Below, one piece after another: positions 12,001 through 27,800 of a stretch of DNA of 64,000 bases. The notes beneath the pieces are model-generated. The model searched no databases and was not told the DNA's origin. It saw nothing but the letters and a program-made list of their open reading frames with translations. The position numbers and the translations under genes are program-made. This stretch comes from Rotaria socialis (taxonomy: Eukaryota > Rotifera > Eurotatoria > Philodinida > Philodinidae), in the NCBI GenBank assembly GCA_905331475.1, contig CAJNYU010000987.1, positions 1 through 64,000 of the forward strand, in the 5' to 3' direction. Position 1 is the stretch's first letter; each line of letters opens with the position of its first letter.

Positions 12001-15000
12001 TGATGGCGATAAAAGATGTGTTGGTGATAGTGATTCAGGTGATTTATTAGGACGATCAGACATCGATTTTTTAATTTGATTTCGAGTTGTTGGTGTTGAT
12101 AAATTTGGTATAAACAATGACATCGACGAATCTTGCCTAAAAATATATTAAATTCATTTATTAAAACAATTCTAAATATGCTTTCATTGTTTTTAAATTA
12201 TTAAGAATAGAGCAGAGCGCATAAAAGCTTAGATGAATAAAAAACAATCACAAGCTCGCAGGAGCAATTTGGCGTTTCTTGCTTTTTTTGGTTTTAAAAT
12301 CAAATATTGGAATGCGTTGAAACAAAGGTATGAGCACTAGTGTTTATATGTCGTTGACCTGATTGTCGCCATTCAGGTAATTCCCATGTCAATAACCTAT
12401 GATTTACATTTAACATACATAACAAAAGTAGACAAACGACGAATAACAAGAAGGCGAAGAAGAACAGGCAGGCTTTAGTTGGAGATAAATATTTCAGAAA
12501 AAACAACATGCAAACAAGACTAATCAATCATACAGATGGAAAAGCTTAGGAATGGAAGAAATCAATGGTAGTGGTGGTAATAAATGCATCCAAAAATTAA
12601 AAAGGATGCACACGGAGACCATTTATTTGTTTATCTTACGGAAAATAAGTTTTTTTCTTTTCTCTCTTATTGATCTGTGTGTGTATGTACATGTAATATA
12701 TATATATATATATATATACATATATATTACCGAGTATTAGTTTTACTTAGAACGAGGACTAATAGAGAAATGAAGAATATAAAAATGAAATGAAATTCAA
12801 TCAAAATACGTACTCTTTTTGTAGAGCAGCTGTTGGATTAGTAAGAGCTGAAAATCAAAAGAAAATAGTTTTTGTTTTTAAATTCGTTTTTTTTGTTTGA
12901 AAGAATTTTTGTACCTATAATAAGATCCATCTGACGTTGAAGCACTTTCTCTACATTCGTAACCCATAATTCATATTGTTCATCATCTTTACATTGACAT
13001 ACAACTCGACGTGTATTACCAACATCAACTTCGACTAATGTAAATTGAAATGATTCTTTGTTGCGTTTAAATTCTTTATGTTGTAATTTATTGATCTAAA
13101 ATGAAAAAAACAACAACATGTTATGCTTCTTTTTCTTCAATTATTATTCTATTTACTTTTAAATCATATTTATAAATATAATTTGGACTTGAATATTTAT
13201 CTTTAGCCGGCAGTTCCTCTGAGAATACCATTGCTTGTTGAAATAAAAATACTCGTCGCTCTTTTAATTTCTTTTCCGCTTCTTTCGCATCTTTGGTTTC
13301 TTTTGATATTGGTTCACTAACAGATAACATATCTTGTAATTTAAGTTCACCTAATTGATGGACATTTGTTGGTAAATCTTTAATACGACCAACATTCATC
13401 ATATCATTGGCTAATCGTGGTACTTCAATCATAACTTGTAATGCACTACGTATAGCACGTGGTTCATCATGCATACGCTCGGTTGATTTGAGTATTTCTT
13501 TGAGTAATAATTGATAACGCATTATACGTTGTACTGGTTTTATTAATAAATCCGACACAAGTAATTTTTGACCGAGTTTTTTACGAATTTCCTGAAGAAA
13601 ATTTTTTTGTAATAGATAGAAGAAGAAAAATATTGAACTCAGAAAACAAGTGCAAAAATATCCTCACTAAAGGAAGGAGACAACTATCGGAAATTACTTT
13701 AGATTTTTTTATTTGTATATATCATCTTCTAGACAATAACAAGAATTTCGTGCTCGATTTATTTATTTATAGGAAAAATGATATTATAATTTGTATCATA
13801 AATGAAATGATAGTTGTAGATTTATTGAAAATAGTATTTTTGTTTTGTTTTGTCTTTGTTTTTGCATTTGATCCGATGTTATGATTGTGAAAACTTGTTG
13901 CTTTTCTTTTTTTTGGCTACAACTATTGTATATATATATATATATCTTTCTCTGTCACCATAGCGGAAACAGTTAGTTGAGAACAGCATGAATGTTGTTT
14001 TTCTCTCTCTAGACGTGATCTTTTATGCATAATAGAATTTCCAGTTTGTCTCATTTCATTTATTGGTTGAATACATTTATATTTTGTTATCTTGAATATA
14101 TATGTAGACGATTGAAAAAGGAAACATTTATGTTTAATAATAAAAGAGGAAAAGGCAAAAATTTTATAATGACTAATCATATAAATATATATACGTGTAA
14201 CATTTCCAACTGGATGATCTTTAATTATTTCTCGGGATACGTAATTACATATAGTTTACGTGATATTTTGTTTTTAATTGATTAGAAAAGGAAAAAACAA
14301 AGAACACTTACTTCGAAATAATCATGATATTCAGAAACAATGTATTCTGAACGTGGTTTGTTCTCACAATATCGTACATAAGGACTAAATCGATTTGTCT
14401 ATAGAAAAGATAACAATAAGACGCAAAGAAATTTTTTTTTTGTTTCTCCTACGGTAAATAATCGACCGAGTATATCAGGATTTTCAATACATTGTTCAAG
14501 CTGTGGTAAGAATGTACTTTAAAGCAAAAAAGAAAAGATATGAATAGTAAATGTTAATGAAAAAAATTTTGATTATTAAACTTACTCTCGATGAAATTCA
14601 TAAATTCTTTGCACATTACCAAAAACAACACGTTCAAGACCAACAAGACCTGCTGGCTTTTTAATATCTTTATCATTTTCAAGAACATTCATATAACCCT
14701 AGAAAGCAAAGTGAAGATCAATAAATAAGAATAATAAAAAAAGCAGGCAAGTATTTTTATTTCTAGCATACTTCAACGATCAATGCCAAGTCTTTGACGT
14801 ATTCTTTTTCAGTTTCAATTAATTCGACAATATTATGTCTAAAGATTTACAGTTAGATTTTATTTCAATTTTTTAAATTCTATACCTTCGTTTTTCACCG
14901 TATTTTGTTCGATCATCAACTGGCTCATCGTTGGTTGTTACTGAACTTTGTGCTGTTAATGATGAATCAATATTTGTATCAGTATCATGTAAAGATATTT

Positions 15001-18000
15001 CATCGGTTTGTTCATTAAGATTATCATTTGAAATCACAGTTGTTGTTGTTGTTGTTGTTGTTGATGATGAAGGTAATAATGAATCGGTATTCGTTGTCGT
15101 TCTTGGTCTTGTTGACAACGGAGATGACGAAAGAGATGATGATGCCGGTATTGTTGATGGATATTGTTGTAGAATACTTGACGGTGGCACCGAACTACTC
15201 GTTGTCGATGCATCATTGACGGCCGGCGTTGTCACTGACAAGGCACCTGGGATATTGAAATCACTTGCTGAAAGTCCAGTAACAATACTGATAGGTGCCT
15301 ATAAATGAAAAGAAGAAGAAACAAGAAATAACTACAATTGAATTATAGTATTAATCGTTGATTATTTTTATTCATTGCATAACAATAAACAAAATCTAAT
15401 AGCTTACAACACGTTGGACAAGTCGAGCAATGACCGAATCATCTTCAGTTTGACTGACAGGTGTTAATGGTGGTGCGCGTATTTTACGCAAACGCGATGT
15501 TACATTAGCACTGTTGCTTCTGAACGACTCCAGTGCAATCGTATTAACCAATTTTCTTACAACGGTATTGATCTCCGTGGTTTTGTTTTGTTTCGTTTGT
15601 TTGTTAGTGCCTTCTTTCTCTTTCTCTCTTTTGTTCTAAATACTGTTTTTGGCTTAAGATTTTCTTTTTTCTTCTTCGTTGTAGTGGTGTTGTCGTCGGT
15701 CTGTCTTCTACCGAGCGGAAATGTACGCCCGTCGACTTTTCTGAAGTTAGTAGTAGGTGTAATATTGCCGACAGAATGTAAAAGACAAAAGCGAGAGAGA
15801 GAGAGAGAGAAAGAAAGAGACTCGCTCTTTTTTAAGGTAATATTAGAGATGCTCAAAACTGAAAAATGTGCACGTCGTATCTCAAAATAATGTTATCGTT
15901 AATAGGGCAATCGTCGGCGTTATTTTTTTTATATTAAACGAAAATGTCATAGAAGATGATATTATAACGTCGTCAATTGTCGTCGATAGTAAACATAAGA
16001 CAATCTTTTTTTTTTCATTCACCAACAATGCAATAACGTAGCACAGTAGCAAAAAAAGAACTGAGAGTAAGAGGGTATGTGGAAAAGAAAATAATGCGAA
16101 AGAGAAGGAAAGCAACTAAGAAAGAAAGAAAAACAGCTACTATCAACTGGTCCCGTTGTCGTTTGGCCTCGCTCGGTAGCCTAACAATATTATTGCGATT
16201 ATTCGGGAGCGAGCGCGAAAAAATGCGCACGCTCATCATCTTCTCTACTGTTCTTGCCGACACATTTTTCTATGTGTGCATGTGTATACGCAGGCGCGCG
16301 TTCCGGCCGATGAAGTATCAGCAACAGGAGAAGTAGTAGCAACAAGCAATGTAATTATATGACGAGAGGAATTGAATGAAAGGGAGCCGAACATTCTCGT
16401 TCTATGCTGAACGACAATGTATTGTTGTTACTTATTTTGATATGAGTAATTGTCTCATAATATACACATACGTTTTATATGTCGGTCATGATTAATGAAC
16501 ATATAAACATGCGCCAAAAAGACGAAAACATTATTACTTCAGGTGAATATTTTTCTTTGAACCTTATCAATATAAGAATTTTTCTATTATTTCTTTTATA
16601 TGCACTTGATTAGCTATATTTTTGTTGTTGTTGTTGTTGTTTTCTAAATATGTAATGGATGTGTTGAAATAGCGCCTACATTGTTTTGCACTACAATATT
16701 CATATATACATATATATATATATATATAGGATCGAAGAAACGAGAGGGAACAGTAGAAAGCGACTGCTCTTTACTATTGTAACTGTTCTAACTATAACTA
16801 AAATATATCTTCAATTTTCTATGTCACGATTTTCTTGTGGGCGTCACCTGATCTGAATAAGAAGAGACGAACGCAATCCATCATCAAACATATGTACGTG
16901 ATTTTCGAAAAAGAAAAGAATGAGCCCTTTGGCATACAGAAGAAAAAGATCATAGATTACTTACGAGTGATGAAGTTTCGTCAGTTGCGACTTTATCGGC
17001 ATTTGCATCAGCAGATAGTTTTGGTTGAGCTTGAATATCCATGGGTGGTGGTACTTCAATAACATCATTTTCTAGGTCATCGCCAGTAAGTGTTGTTGAT
17101 GGAGATACAATAGTTGTTGCACTTGATGATGATGATCCAGTTAATTTAAATACGCCATTCATACCACTAGTACCATCCATAAATTTACTTGCCGAATTCT
17201 GACATGAAAACGAAAAATTCATATTTATTGATAAGAAAATTTCTTAGAATAGACGAACAAATTTGAGTTCTGTGTCTTCTTCTTCTTCTTCTTCTTCTTC
17301 TTTTATCTAACTCGAAACAAAGTGAATATGCTTTTATATTTCAAGAAAGAGGAACATCGTCATCTCATATATGAATATATTCTTTGATCACTAGGAGGCT
17401 ATTTCTGATAGACACAAGGAGCATCGAATTACGCTTTTACTTCCTCTTTCATTCTCTTGGGTCTGATGGCGACACCAAATTTTCTTTTTTTTTCTGTGGC
17501 AGTTGATGGGTGCCGAAAGCTAGCATCATCACTTTCCGAGAACGGGTTTTCTTCTTCTTTTTTTTCTGATTTGCTTCAACCAATGTGCGTGCTTTTTGAG
17601 TGTTAACATGGAAAATATGTCAAAAAACAAAACTTACATTTTTTCGAATAGTCCATTTTTTTGCCGATGGTATTAGTCTATACTTTTTTGTCCATGGAAG
17701 ACGTGGCATCTTTATTCCTAATGCCTTAGATTTTTTCAACTATTCTTCAAAATTAAAGTCTATATGCTCACAACTTAAATAAGCTTTTCGAGTATAAGCA
17801 AATAATAATTCGAATGACAGAAAGATGGCGATGTCAAACGAAAACATACATTATAATATAAAGAAGAAGAAGAAGAAAAAAAAAATTCCGTACACGAAAA
17901 GAAAAAGAAATGTGTTCGTTATTCTTTCTTTCTTTCTTTCGTTTTTTGTACATGAAAGAAACTCACTTTTGAGAATAAGACGAACGAACAGAAAGAAAAA

Positions 18001-21000
18001 TATGGATATACGCTTATTCATTTGACGAGAACAGTGGCCAGTACTAGTAGTTATTACTCGTAGGAAAAAAAGAGTACGATGAGGACAACGTAACAGATAT
18101 ACATCACAACAATCTGTTTGTGTTATTCTATTTTTGTTCGTTCTCACAGTATATTCATATGCATGCGATTTAACCCACCCCGAAGCAAAGAATTGCATAA
18201 GAAGAAAATGGGTATAACTCTAATGTTACTTCTGGTACAAGTCAATATATGGCAGAAAAATTAAAATTTTTCTTCATCTCCGTTATTCTTTGTTGTTGTT
18301 TTGTTTCAAAACAGAAGTTTTCTATACAGATATATACCAATGAATGTCAAATGACATCAAATTTTTTTAGTTGACTTCTTTAAGAAATAGCTGTCTTGAA
18401 AAATGAATGGCTCTATTATAATATCCTGACCTTTTCTTCTTACTCAAAACCTACTATTAAGACATCATAGTTTTTTTTTCAACATGACAAAATATAATTG
18501 CAAGCTTGTCAAAAAAACATATCTACAACGGAAATTGTCTCATCGAAACAAAAGACACCATACCGTATCATCAGGAAACAACGTTAAATCTTCGGCGTTT
18601 ACAAATGTGAATGCCTGAAAAAGAAAAAAAGAAATAGACAATAAATCTAAATATAACTTTTATAGAATATACTTTGAGTCTTGATGCTGCCGCTGATGTT
18701 GTGGAATTCGATGATATGGATTGTTTTTTATTATTGCTATTATTATTCGATACACCATCGGCACTATCTGTTGATATGATATATGTCGATGCAGCTATTA
18801 AATCACGTGGTGTTGGAGTTTTCACATCTTTACTACTACTACTACTACTACTGTTATCTTTCAAACTAAGACGCCGAACTGGATTTTTAAGAATTCGCCT
18901 AGGAATAACAAAAAAAATAATTCATTTGCTTTTTTGATTTAATTCGGAGAAAGAAAAGACAATTACCTAAAACTAGCTTTACGTTTACTAAAATGAACAG
19001 CTGCGGATTGTTGTTGTCTATTTTGAGGATCGTCTGCATTATTCAAAATGGCATCTAAATAAATAAAATTTATTTGTTTTCCGAGGATAATAATAATAGA
19101 ACAGCCAAGAAAATAACTATATATCTCTTGATGACAAGAGAAATTTGTGCTTATGTTCTATTCTCATATGGGAATACCAGTCCAATTCCAGAAAAAAACC
19201 ATTCTATATTTGATTACAATAAATAAGAATATTTTTGCAAGAGTAGAATTACTGATAACCACATACGAAAAGCAACATATTCATAACTTGAGGAGAATTT
19301 TTGCAATTCTTTTTTACCTTGCTCACTTTTATTAGTGCTTGTTGAAAGAGCTAATGGTGGCAGTGGATGAGTATTTGATGCTGACGATTTAGTTGCTTTG
19401 AGAATAGCTGCTGGTACAAGGCCTTCAATATATTTTGAAGATGACGAGGATGGCGGTGGCGATGATAAATCAAATGAACCAGTTGTGATTGTTGTTGATG
19501 AAGTAGCAAGTGATGATGGACTCGATGGATTATTGTGATCGTTCAATAAACGTATAAGACACCAATCGGGCGCATTAGGTGGCTGCCGTTGTACGACGCG
19601 AACGTGTTGTCCCTTACTTACAGATAGTTCTTGTGAACTACGTGCCGTATAATCATCTAACACAGTTGTCACGTTCGAATCCTATTATAAAAAGAGAAAT
19701 CAAATAGAATCGTTAGTCGTATATACGCATATGTATATGATATAGCAGAGAAAAAAACAACCAGACTCAAAGCAATGTAGTTATCCTCATCACTCGACTT
19801 TGCTGTTTTTTCTTTTCTTTTTGTATATAGATATTTGTATAAATATGTCTTGATCGATCCTATATGATCAATCAATCACCTAATCAATCAATCAATCAAT
19901 CATAAGTTTGGCTATCATTTATCAGATTTCGGTAGTTACCCATCGCAACTTCATCTTGCGCCAGAATTCCATAAAATAATACAGGAAATACAACGACTAA
20001 CAATAAAATGGTTGGATTTATTAGATGATGAGAACGAAGACGATCGTGTCGCGACAACAAACAATGAATGTAGATGACTTAATGAATGGCGACAAAACTA
20101 AAGTGTTATCTGTCTTTCCGTCCAGTCAAGTGTAAGCCATTTCGGTAGTCACGTACGGTGCAAGGCGTTATTTGTGGAGCAGAGAAGAAAAAAAGTGAAA
20201 TCAGCATCGATGATTATTTTATAAATAATACTCTTCTCTTTTTTTTCTTCGCTCTCTCTCTCTCTCTCTCCCCTCGCCGTCTCTATATCTTGTGCGAGCG
20301 TGTGCCTTTGTATGTGGGTTGTTGTCGTTGTTGACAACGAGCGGACTCAGTCATGTTGGTGCTTGTTGTAGTAGTAGTACTAGTAGTAGTAGAATTAGTT
20401 GTCGACATCCTTCACTTTCCTTCCCGTGTTTGCTACAACGATAGCTACTACTTCCATAATCAAAACAACGACATCATTCTGTAAATCGCAATCATTATTT
20501 TATTCTATTTTCTAAGAGGTTTCTTCTTCTTGTTGTGTTTTTATCAGTAAACGTAAATAAAATAAAACAAATTGTGTATATGATAGACAAATTCAGTGTA
20601 ACATTGAACAATGTAACTTCTTAGTAGGATGAGAAAATTTTTCTTCTCTTTTCTGGGGTTTTATTTTTCGAGTACTTTATAGATCAATCATTTTATTATT
20701 GACACATTTCTTGTTGTTATTCGAACCAGCTATGGTTCACTTATTTTGCTTATGTATGTGTCAGTTTTGTGCGTTTACAGGGCCATTTTTATTTCTTGTT
20801 TTCTATTTTGTTATTTTCTATCTTTCTTCTGTTTTTTCTTCTTCTTCTTCTTCTTCTTTTGGTTTGTAGTCTCCATTGTCATCGTCGTTTCTTGCTCTCT
20901 TTCACTCGTGCACCAAGACAGGGCTCACATTCATTACTTTCTTATGAATGATGGGAGGAAAGGGAAAACCTGATGGAGACGAATAAGCAAAAAAGAGGAT

Positions 21001-22681
21001 ATTTCTGTAAAAAAGAAGAAAGAAAGAATCTTGGTTATTTTTTTACTGTTGTTCAAGACAGGAAACTCATAGACGGAGTGGTTTTCTTTGACAATGAGAT
21101 GACGACAATACCGATGAAGACAATAATGGCAGGATCGAGGAATTTCAACACTATAGATACCGCATAACACGACACACACGCCAAACATGCACGCATAGTT
21201 AATTGAATCGAAAAAAGTGCCCATACATGCGCAAAAGACACACGCAAAGAGCGCCTATCAGTCTGATGGCTGAAGCTCGATACAAAAAGAAATTCGAATA
21301 ATGATAAAGTTACTTCTTATGAATTAGCTCAGTTTTTCTTCCTCTTTTTCTTTCTGTTTTTTTAGGCGTATAGTTTTTTTTTTCTAAGAGTTATATTAGC
21401 CATATGCATACCAGCAAATATAAAAGAAGATGAAAAGGAAAGGTTGTTGTGGCATCAACAGCAATAGTAATTATATGAAAGATCGTTTACTTGAATAAAC
21501 AACAGCACTCAGTCGTTCCTATCTGATTCTTTTTTCTTCTCTTCATAGGGGACTAATCGTTGCCAACATGTACACAAAGTATATCGTTTGAAAAAAGAAA
21601 ACATGATGAAAAAAAAACTGAATTTTTCAAGCGAAAATACTCTATCATAAATATCTAATGAATATATATTGTCATTTTGTCAATATGGATTTTTAGATGC
21701 AACACGACTTCATGTTAACTTTTTGAAACACATTTCTACTGGTGTATAGATATGCTAAAACAATAGCATATATCTATACATATAGGCAATTTCAAAAGGT
21801 TTCATGTCACCTTTTGGAAATTAATCATAAGGATATATCGATAAAATCAACTTGCTAGTAACATTAAAGAAAATGTGGAATAATCAATGAAATATATTAT
21901 ATCTTCTTTCTTTTTTTTGTGTCAAAATTGAATCTTCTCCAATGTTTCTATTTAGACCAGAAGAAGAAAAAAAACAAGTCTTTTATGTCATAAATAATAG
22001 AATCTTTTATTCACATGCTATTTTCCATTAGTATTTCCGAGAACAAAACAAAATATTCAGAATTATATACGCATCACTTATTTCAATAGATTTCCGATAG
22101 GCAACAAAGTTTTTTCAATGTTGAAAAATATGTTTACCGATTGCCTTAGTTGGAAATCTTTTATCTTTTCTTTTTTCGCTTCCCTGCATTTAACATGTTT
22201 TTACAATGACAACAGCCTCTATGATATTTTTACGTACCAATGAGATAATCACGACTGACGATTACCTGTCAATTTAATCTTTTCACACGCTACTACTTAT
22301 TCCAATCGACTACACTGGGCACTCTCATAGACACAAACACGATAAAGAAATTTTGTATAAAAGAAAAAAATATACTAATTTTCTTTCTTTGTCTATGTAG
22401 CTGTATAGAATTACAAAGCAGTATATATATATATATAAACACAATTGGATATAAAAAGAATTCTTCTACCTTGTTATGATGATGAATGCGCAGGTAATGA
22501 AACATTGTCAGTAGAGGGGAAAAAAGGTTGCGTACGACTATGCGTGCACGGGTTTTCCTTTCTCTACGACGTCGAATAGTTTGATGATAATACGAGTATA
22601 TGCACAGGCAGGCAACAGATGTTGTTTTTTTCTTTTTTTCTTCTTCTATATGCCTCTCTCTTTCATATCCCCATACACACA

Positions 22682-22715
<34 letters not shown>

Positions 22716-24786
22716 CTTTTGTCGTCATCATCATCAACAACACATACCCACCTCGGACAAACGACGAATATCTTTGAGACGCTTTTTCATAGCATGTATT
22801 GATGTTTTTATAGAACGAAGAAGGGCTGTAGTCGACGGCGTTGCTGAAACCGAAGCAGTTTCAGGTACTAGAGTCGGTACTGCTGTAACCGTTTGTAAAG
22901 GGGAAAGTAATGCTTGTAACCGGTTAGTATTATTATTATTTTTTATTTTCTTCTCATAAAAATGCTTCGAACGACTTGAATTCGATGATACAATTGAAGA
23001 TGCAGCGGATGGAGCTGATTTCGAACGACTATGCAAAGAAGCGTAGGATGATAAAGAACGTTTTCGTCGAAAATGATATGGTGCTAATAGATTGATTGCC
23101 ATTGGTGGTTGACATAATGGTGGCGACGATCTTGGTGATTCATAAATTGGTGATGATCTTTTCGCTTTCTGATGCTTATATTGCACATCTTGACAGTTAT
23201 TCTTTTGATCTTCGTCTTCATCCGATGGAACTTGACATGATATGTCACGAACTGATGATCGATCAATAGTTCGATTACAGTGTTGACAATCAACAAGAAT
23301 TGGAAATGGATCATAATAGCGATGAGACGAATTTTGAGGAAAGGTTAAATTATCGTAGTCGTGTTGATGTTGTTGTTGTTGTTGTTCGATTTCTTCCGTG
23401 GTTGTTGTAGGTGGATAGAAAAAATCAGAGCCATACATCGATGATAGAGGTGCTAAATTAGTATGCTGAGAATAGAGTGATTGGCGTTGAGTTTTGTTAT
23501 TATCAAGTAAATTAATCAGAACCGGATGTTTACCAAATGATTGTTTTTGGCGAAATGAAGAAAACTGAACTTTGGAATCGGGTGTTTTTTTCTATTAATT
23601 TGATAGAGAGAAAAAAAGAATAATATTTACTTCTCAGAAAGACATTCTTAGCCTGAAATAAAACTGAACATGATTCATACAGATCCTGTTAGAGAAGAGA
23701 AAAAATTCTACACTCTTAAGGTGATTATTATTTTTTTTCTTCTGTCGGTCGACAATTATAATTCTACACCCTCAAGTTTTATGTTAGATTATGAAAATTG
23801 GTCCGAAAGAATTTTCTTTTTTTGTAAATCAATCATGTTCATTTTTCTTCTAGCTATATAAACCTTCGATACATGCGTATATGTAGATATCGATTGTTTA
23901 TAAAGCGATTGCTAACAGAAAATTAGAGTAAAAACCTTGGAACTTATTCTCTCACCTTTCTATTGAATCCTCCGCAAGTATAATTGATATTATCATTGAT
24001 TTTCATGGATGATAATGGTTCATTGGCAAATGTCATGGAATATGGTCGATCGTTTGATATTTGCTGATTTTTAATCATATTCGGTTCAGCATGTGTTGAT
24101 GAACATCGTTGTCGAACCGAATCCAATGATTTATGTGATGTTGCTTTTTTAGAACGCGATTTATTTTCTTGTTTATGATGGATATTATCATAGGCTGATA
24201 AATTTGTTTCGTTGAAAGCTGTATCTTGTAGTGTTTCTCTCTGTATATTATTATCGCTATTATTTGTTGACGCTGATACACTTTCATTTGTCCATGCATT
24301 TATTTTACGTAAGACTCTTTCGATTTTGTTTGCTATTGTTGCATTTGGCAATTGTTGTGTTGGCTGATTTTCACTTTGATTACTCGCATCATCATCGTCA
24401 TCATCATCATCATCACCATTATTATTATTATTATACCATTTACGTACAGTGTTTTCCGTATGTTTTTCTTCTTCAGTGGTTGTCTTTGTTTTCACGGATT
24501 TCGAATCGATTTTGGTTTTCTCTTCAATTAGTATTGGACTACGTCGCCATCGATGCCGTTTCTTCTCACCGCTCATTCATTGAAACTGATCGCTTGCTTG
24601 GGTGAAAATATGCCAAAGAAAAAATCCATTACATAGAGATAGACTTCTTTTTTTCCTCCTTGTACCATTTGATGATGGAAAAAAGAATCGTTCTCTCTCA
24701 TCTTGTTTCTGTCTTCTATAAGAGTATGTGTTGTCTATCTTTCTCTCGTTTTCCTTTAGCCCACTATTATATTCATTTAATAGATG

Positions 24787-24818
<32 letters not shown>

Positions 24819-27800
24819 CACAAGAGAGAAAAACCAACATACAGGCAGATATCCATGGATGATAGATAAACTTAGCGAGAATATCTAGCACACCAATCAT
24901 TAGAAGTATGGTAGACCTTTTTTATTCTCTCGCATTGCCTCTTGTTATATCCATTTTTTTATTAGCTGTGAATATGCGATAGGAGAATAGAAGAAGAAGA
25001 AAAAAGAAACTGTCATTTATTCGACAGTGATAAAATGAAAATAAAATAAAAAGCGAAAGAAAAGAACCATATGGTTGCTTATTATCTAGTTGAATTTTTC
25101 TGTATCGACTTCATAATATAATATTTTTATCAGCTATTGTTACAGTTAATGCATGTCGACAAAAGAAAATCGCTTTAGTATTCATACACCTTAGGCAATG
25201 CTTATAAACACTTGTTTACTAGTTTGGAGAAAAAAGGTCTATTATGCATTGAATTTGAAATGCAACAGTTTGTTTATTCAATAATCAATAGTGTCTATTC
25301 ATATAATCGAAGTTTTTTTTATCTCCATATGTGCACATTATTGAGATTAGATGTTTATCTTGCAGTCAACAAGAGTATGTAAATACACATATTGGCACAA
25401 AGAAAGAACATTGCCTAGTCAAGGTTATTCTGTCGACAGATCGCGCTCTGTCTGAGCCGTCGCATAACACATGCAATTACTAAAGAACATAATTGGCAAG
25501 ATGATAGAAATAAAAAAGAAAACAATATAGGCTATATAGCAATCGGTAGGACATATGCTAAAGTTATTTGTATATTCATATGAATAATTATTCAATGAGA
25601 TTCTTTTCTGTTTCATTTTTTTCCCTACCTGCTGCATTTGATGATATTGGCCGCTACTTGAAAATGAACCAGTTGTCATACTAGATAATGAACCACCACG
25701 ACTTATATGTTCAAATTCATCGGATACATTATCGGCTATTTCTTGTGATCGCCTAAAAATAAAACCAAATAGAAATCTCCACATGTATGAATCATTCAAG
25801 CATAATATTAAGATAATCACACAAGGAGAAAATCAGCTTCGTCCCTCGATTACATGTCCTTTCCATTGAATCGTACGTGTGAAAAAATATATTCTATTGA
25901 TGGCTATGAATAGAATATAATCTGAGTAAGAAAACAGATGGTGTATTTCAAGGGCAACACTCATGTCAAAGAGAACATTACCGAAGTGAACGATGATTCA
26001 TCCTACTAGTGAGCTTTTGTTTCTGGGCGTGCATTTTTTGGGTTCGTGACCATATAAAGAATTGTCCTATCAGACCATCACTAACAAAATTCAGTCAGTG
26101 GAATAATAGATTTCAACGACGTTTTCAGTTTGATGAAAATAATATTTTTCAAAATCTATGGCTTTACAGTCTAATCGAATGAAAACCTGATAAATCAAAG
26201 GCAGTCAACAGATGAGTCCCATATTGAATATAATCTCTATACCATTTGGTGTCTTGCTGGTAAAATATCCTATGTTATGATTCGGTATCATCTATCTGTT
26301 TTATTATTTACATAAGAAGATTCTAGCCAGTATAATTATCTCAATAAAACTAATAGAAAGAAAAAACAAATGCTCTTGAATAGTATTATACCTATCTGAC
26401 TGATTATTATTAATAAGCTGTGAAATCTTATTCTGTATTGATGTTTGTTTGGTATTTGTTTCATGCATTGATAAATCATGATAAAGATCATTCTCTTGAA
26501 TGAGTTCTCGTATACGAATAACCCATTGCTGTTTTGTACTGAGATCATTGGCCTACAATAGGTAATTAGATTCAGATTTTGATTTGTTTCTCTATTTATT
26601 CATTACTTTAAGCGTCACTCGAAGATCAGCTGTATGCGATGACATAGGACGACCTGTATATAATGCAAATTTACAAGGTTCACCTGCTTCTAAATGTTCT
26701 TTCACATCAAAGATTTCCGCAGTCTAATAAAATAGAAAGCAAAATTTTTATTACAATTATTAAACATAAAGAAAATTCAAGCAAACCATTAATTTATATT
26801 TATAAATATAACGAACAGCTCCACGGGCAACTGGCTTGAGAATTTTAGCGATGACAATACTTGTCTCAAATAGAAAAACATGTCGTTCTTTGCCTTTTTT
26901 AATGATTTGTTTTGAATCCCAAATTTGAAATGTATTCTGAAGCAATACATCACCTAATGCTTCCTTAGTTAGACCAGCCTTAAAACGGAATCAAAGACCA
27001 TTAAGAAATAAATGAAATTAAATCTACAAACTTCAAGTTCTTCAAGATAACTAAGATGCATGGCATCGTTAGCTTTCTTCGGTACACTACACATGAGATC
27101 GTAACCTTCTTTAACTTCACCTTTCGATTCTTCACAACAAGACATTAAACGTTGTAGTAATAATTCATATTTTGTTATACGTTGAACAGGTTTAATTAAG
27201 TAAGAATTGATTGTATCGATTTGGTATTTATGTTGTATTGTCTAAACATACATATATATATATAAATTTCGATTAGCATATAAATGTCAAATAGACTGTT
27301 ATTATTGTTGTTCTTTTCGGCTAATTAGTAATACTAACATAGGAAAATGTCTATGTACATGAAAGAACATCGATCTACTGTCGATAAAAGATATTCTGTA
27401 CTCAGACAGTAGATATATTGATGTTGATATATCCGGTTGGAAATATTTGAAAAGCAGTTAGCACAATCGTTGTTGCATTGAAATATGAAACATACAGTAA
27501 CTATTGCTGTTAATTATAGCGAGCCGTCATTCATATACAGTAATTAGACTAGCATTTGTTCGACGATCTCATTATTATGTCTAGAGTACAGCTCTCTATG
27601 TAGATTTCGGTTTTAGAGAAATCGGAATAACAGTTTTGTTTTTAATATTCTTAAAAGATTAGACTCAAACAGATTTTTATCGACTGCGTAAAATGAATGC
27701 TGTGAATTTATATTCGGTAATTGTCGTTTAGTCGGAAAAGTTTCACTCGGAATATATCTATCTATTTAACGAATGGAAAAGTTCGAGTCTTTGTAGTCTT

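Noticed and set aside
15557..16336. Opposing open frames on both strands in the intron near 16 kb
   Set aside because: They consist of CT/GA-rich low complexity and lie inside a TRIO intron. No motif or splice structure supports a nested gene.
20746..21247. Several short frames in the 3-kb TRIO intron
   Set aside because: Driven by a CTT repeat and pyrimidine-rich sequence, with no domain or exon-like context.
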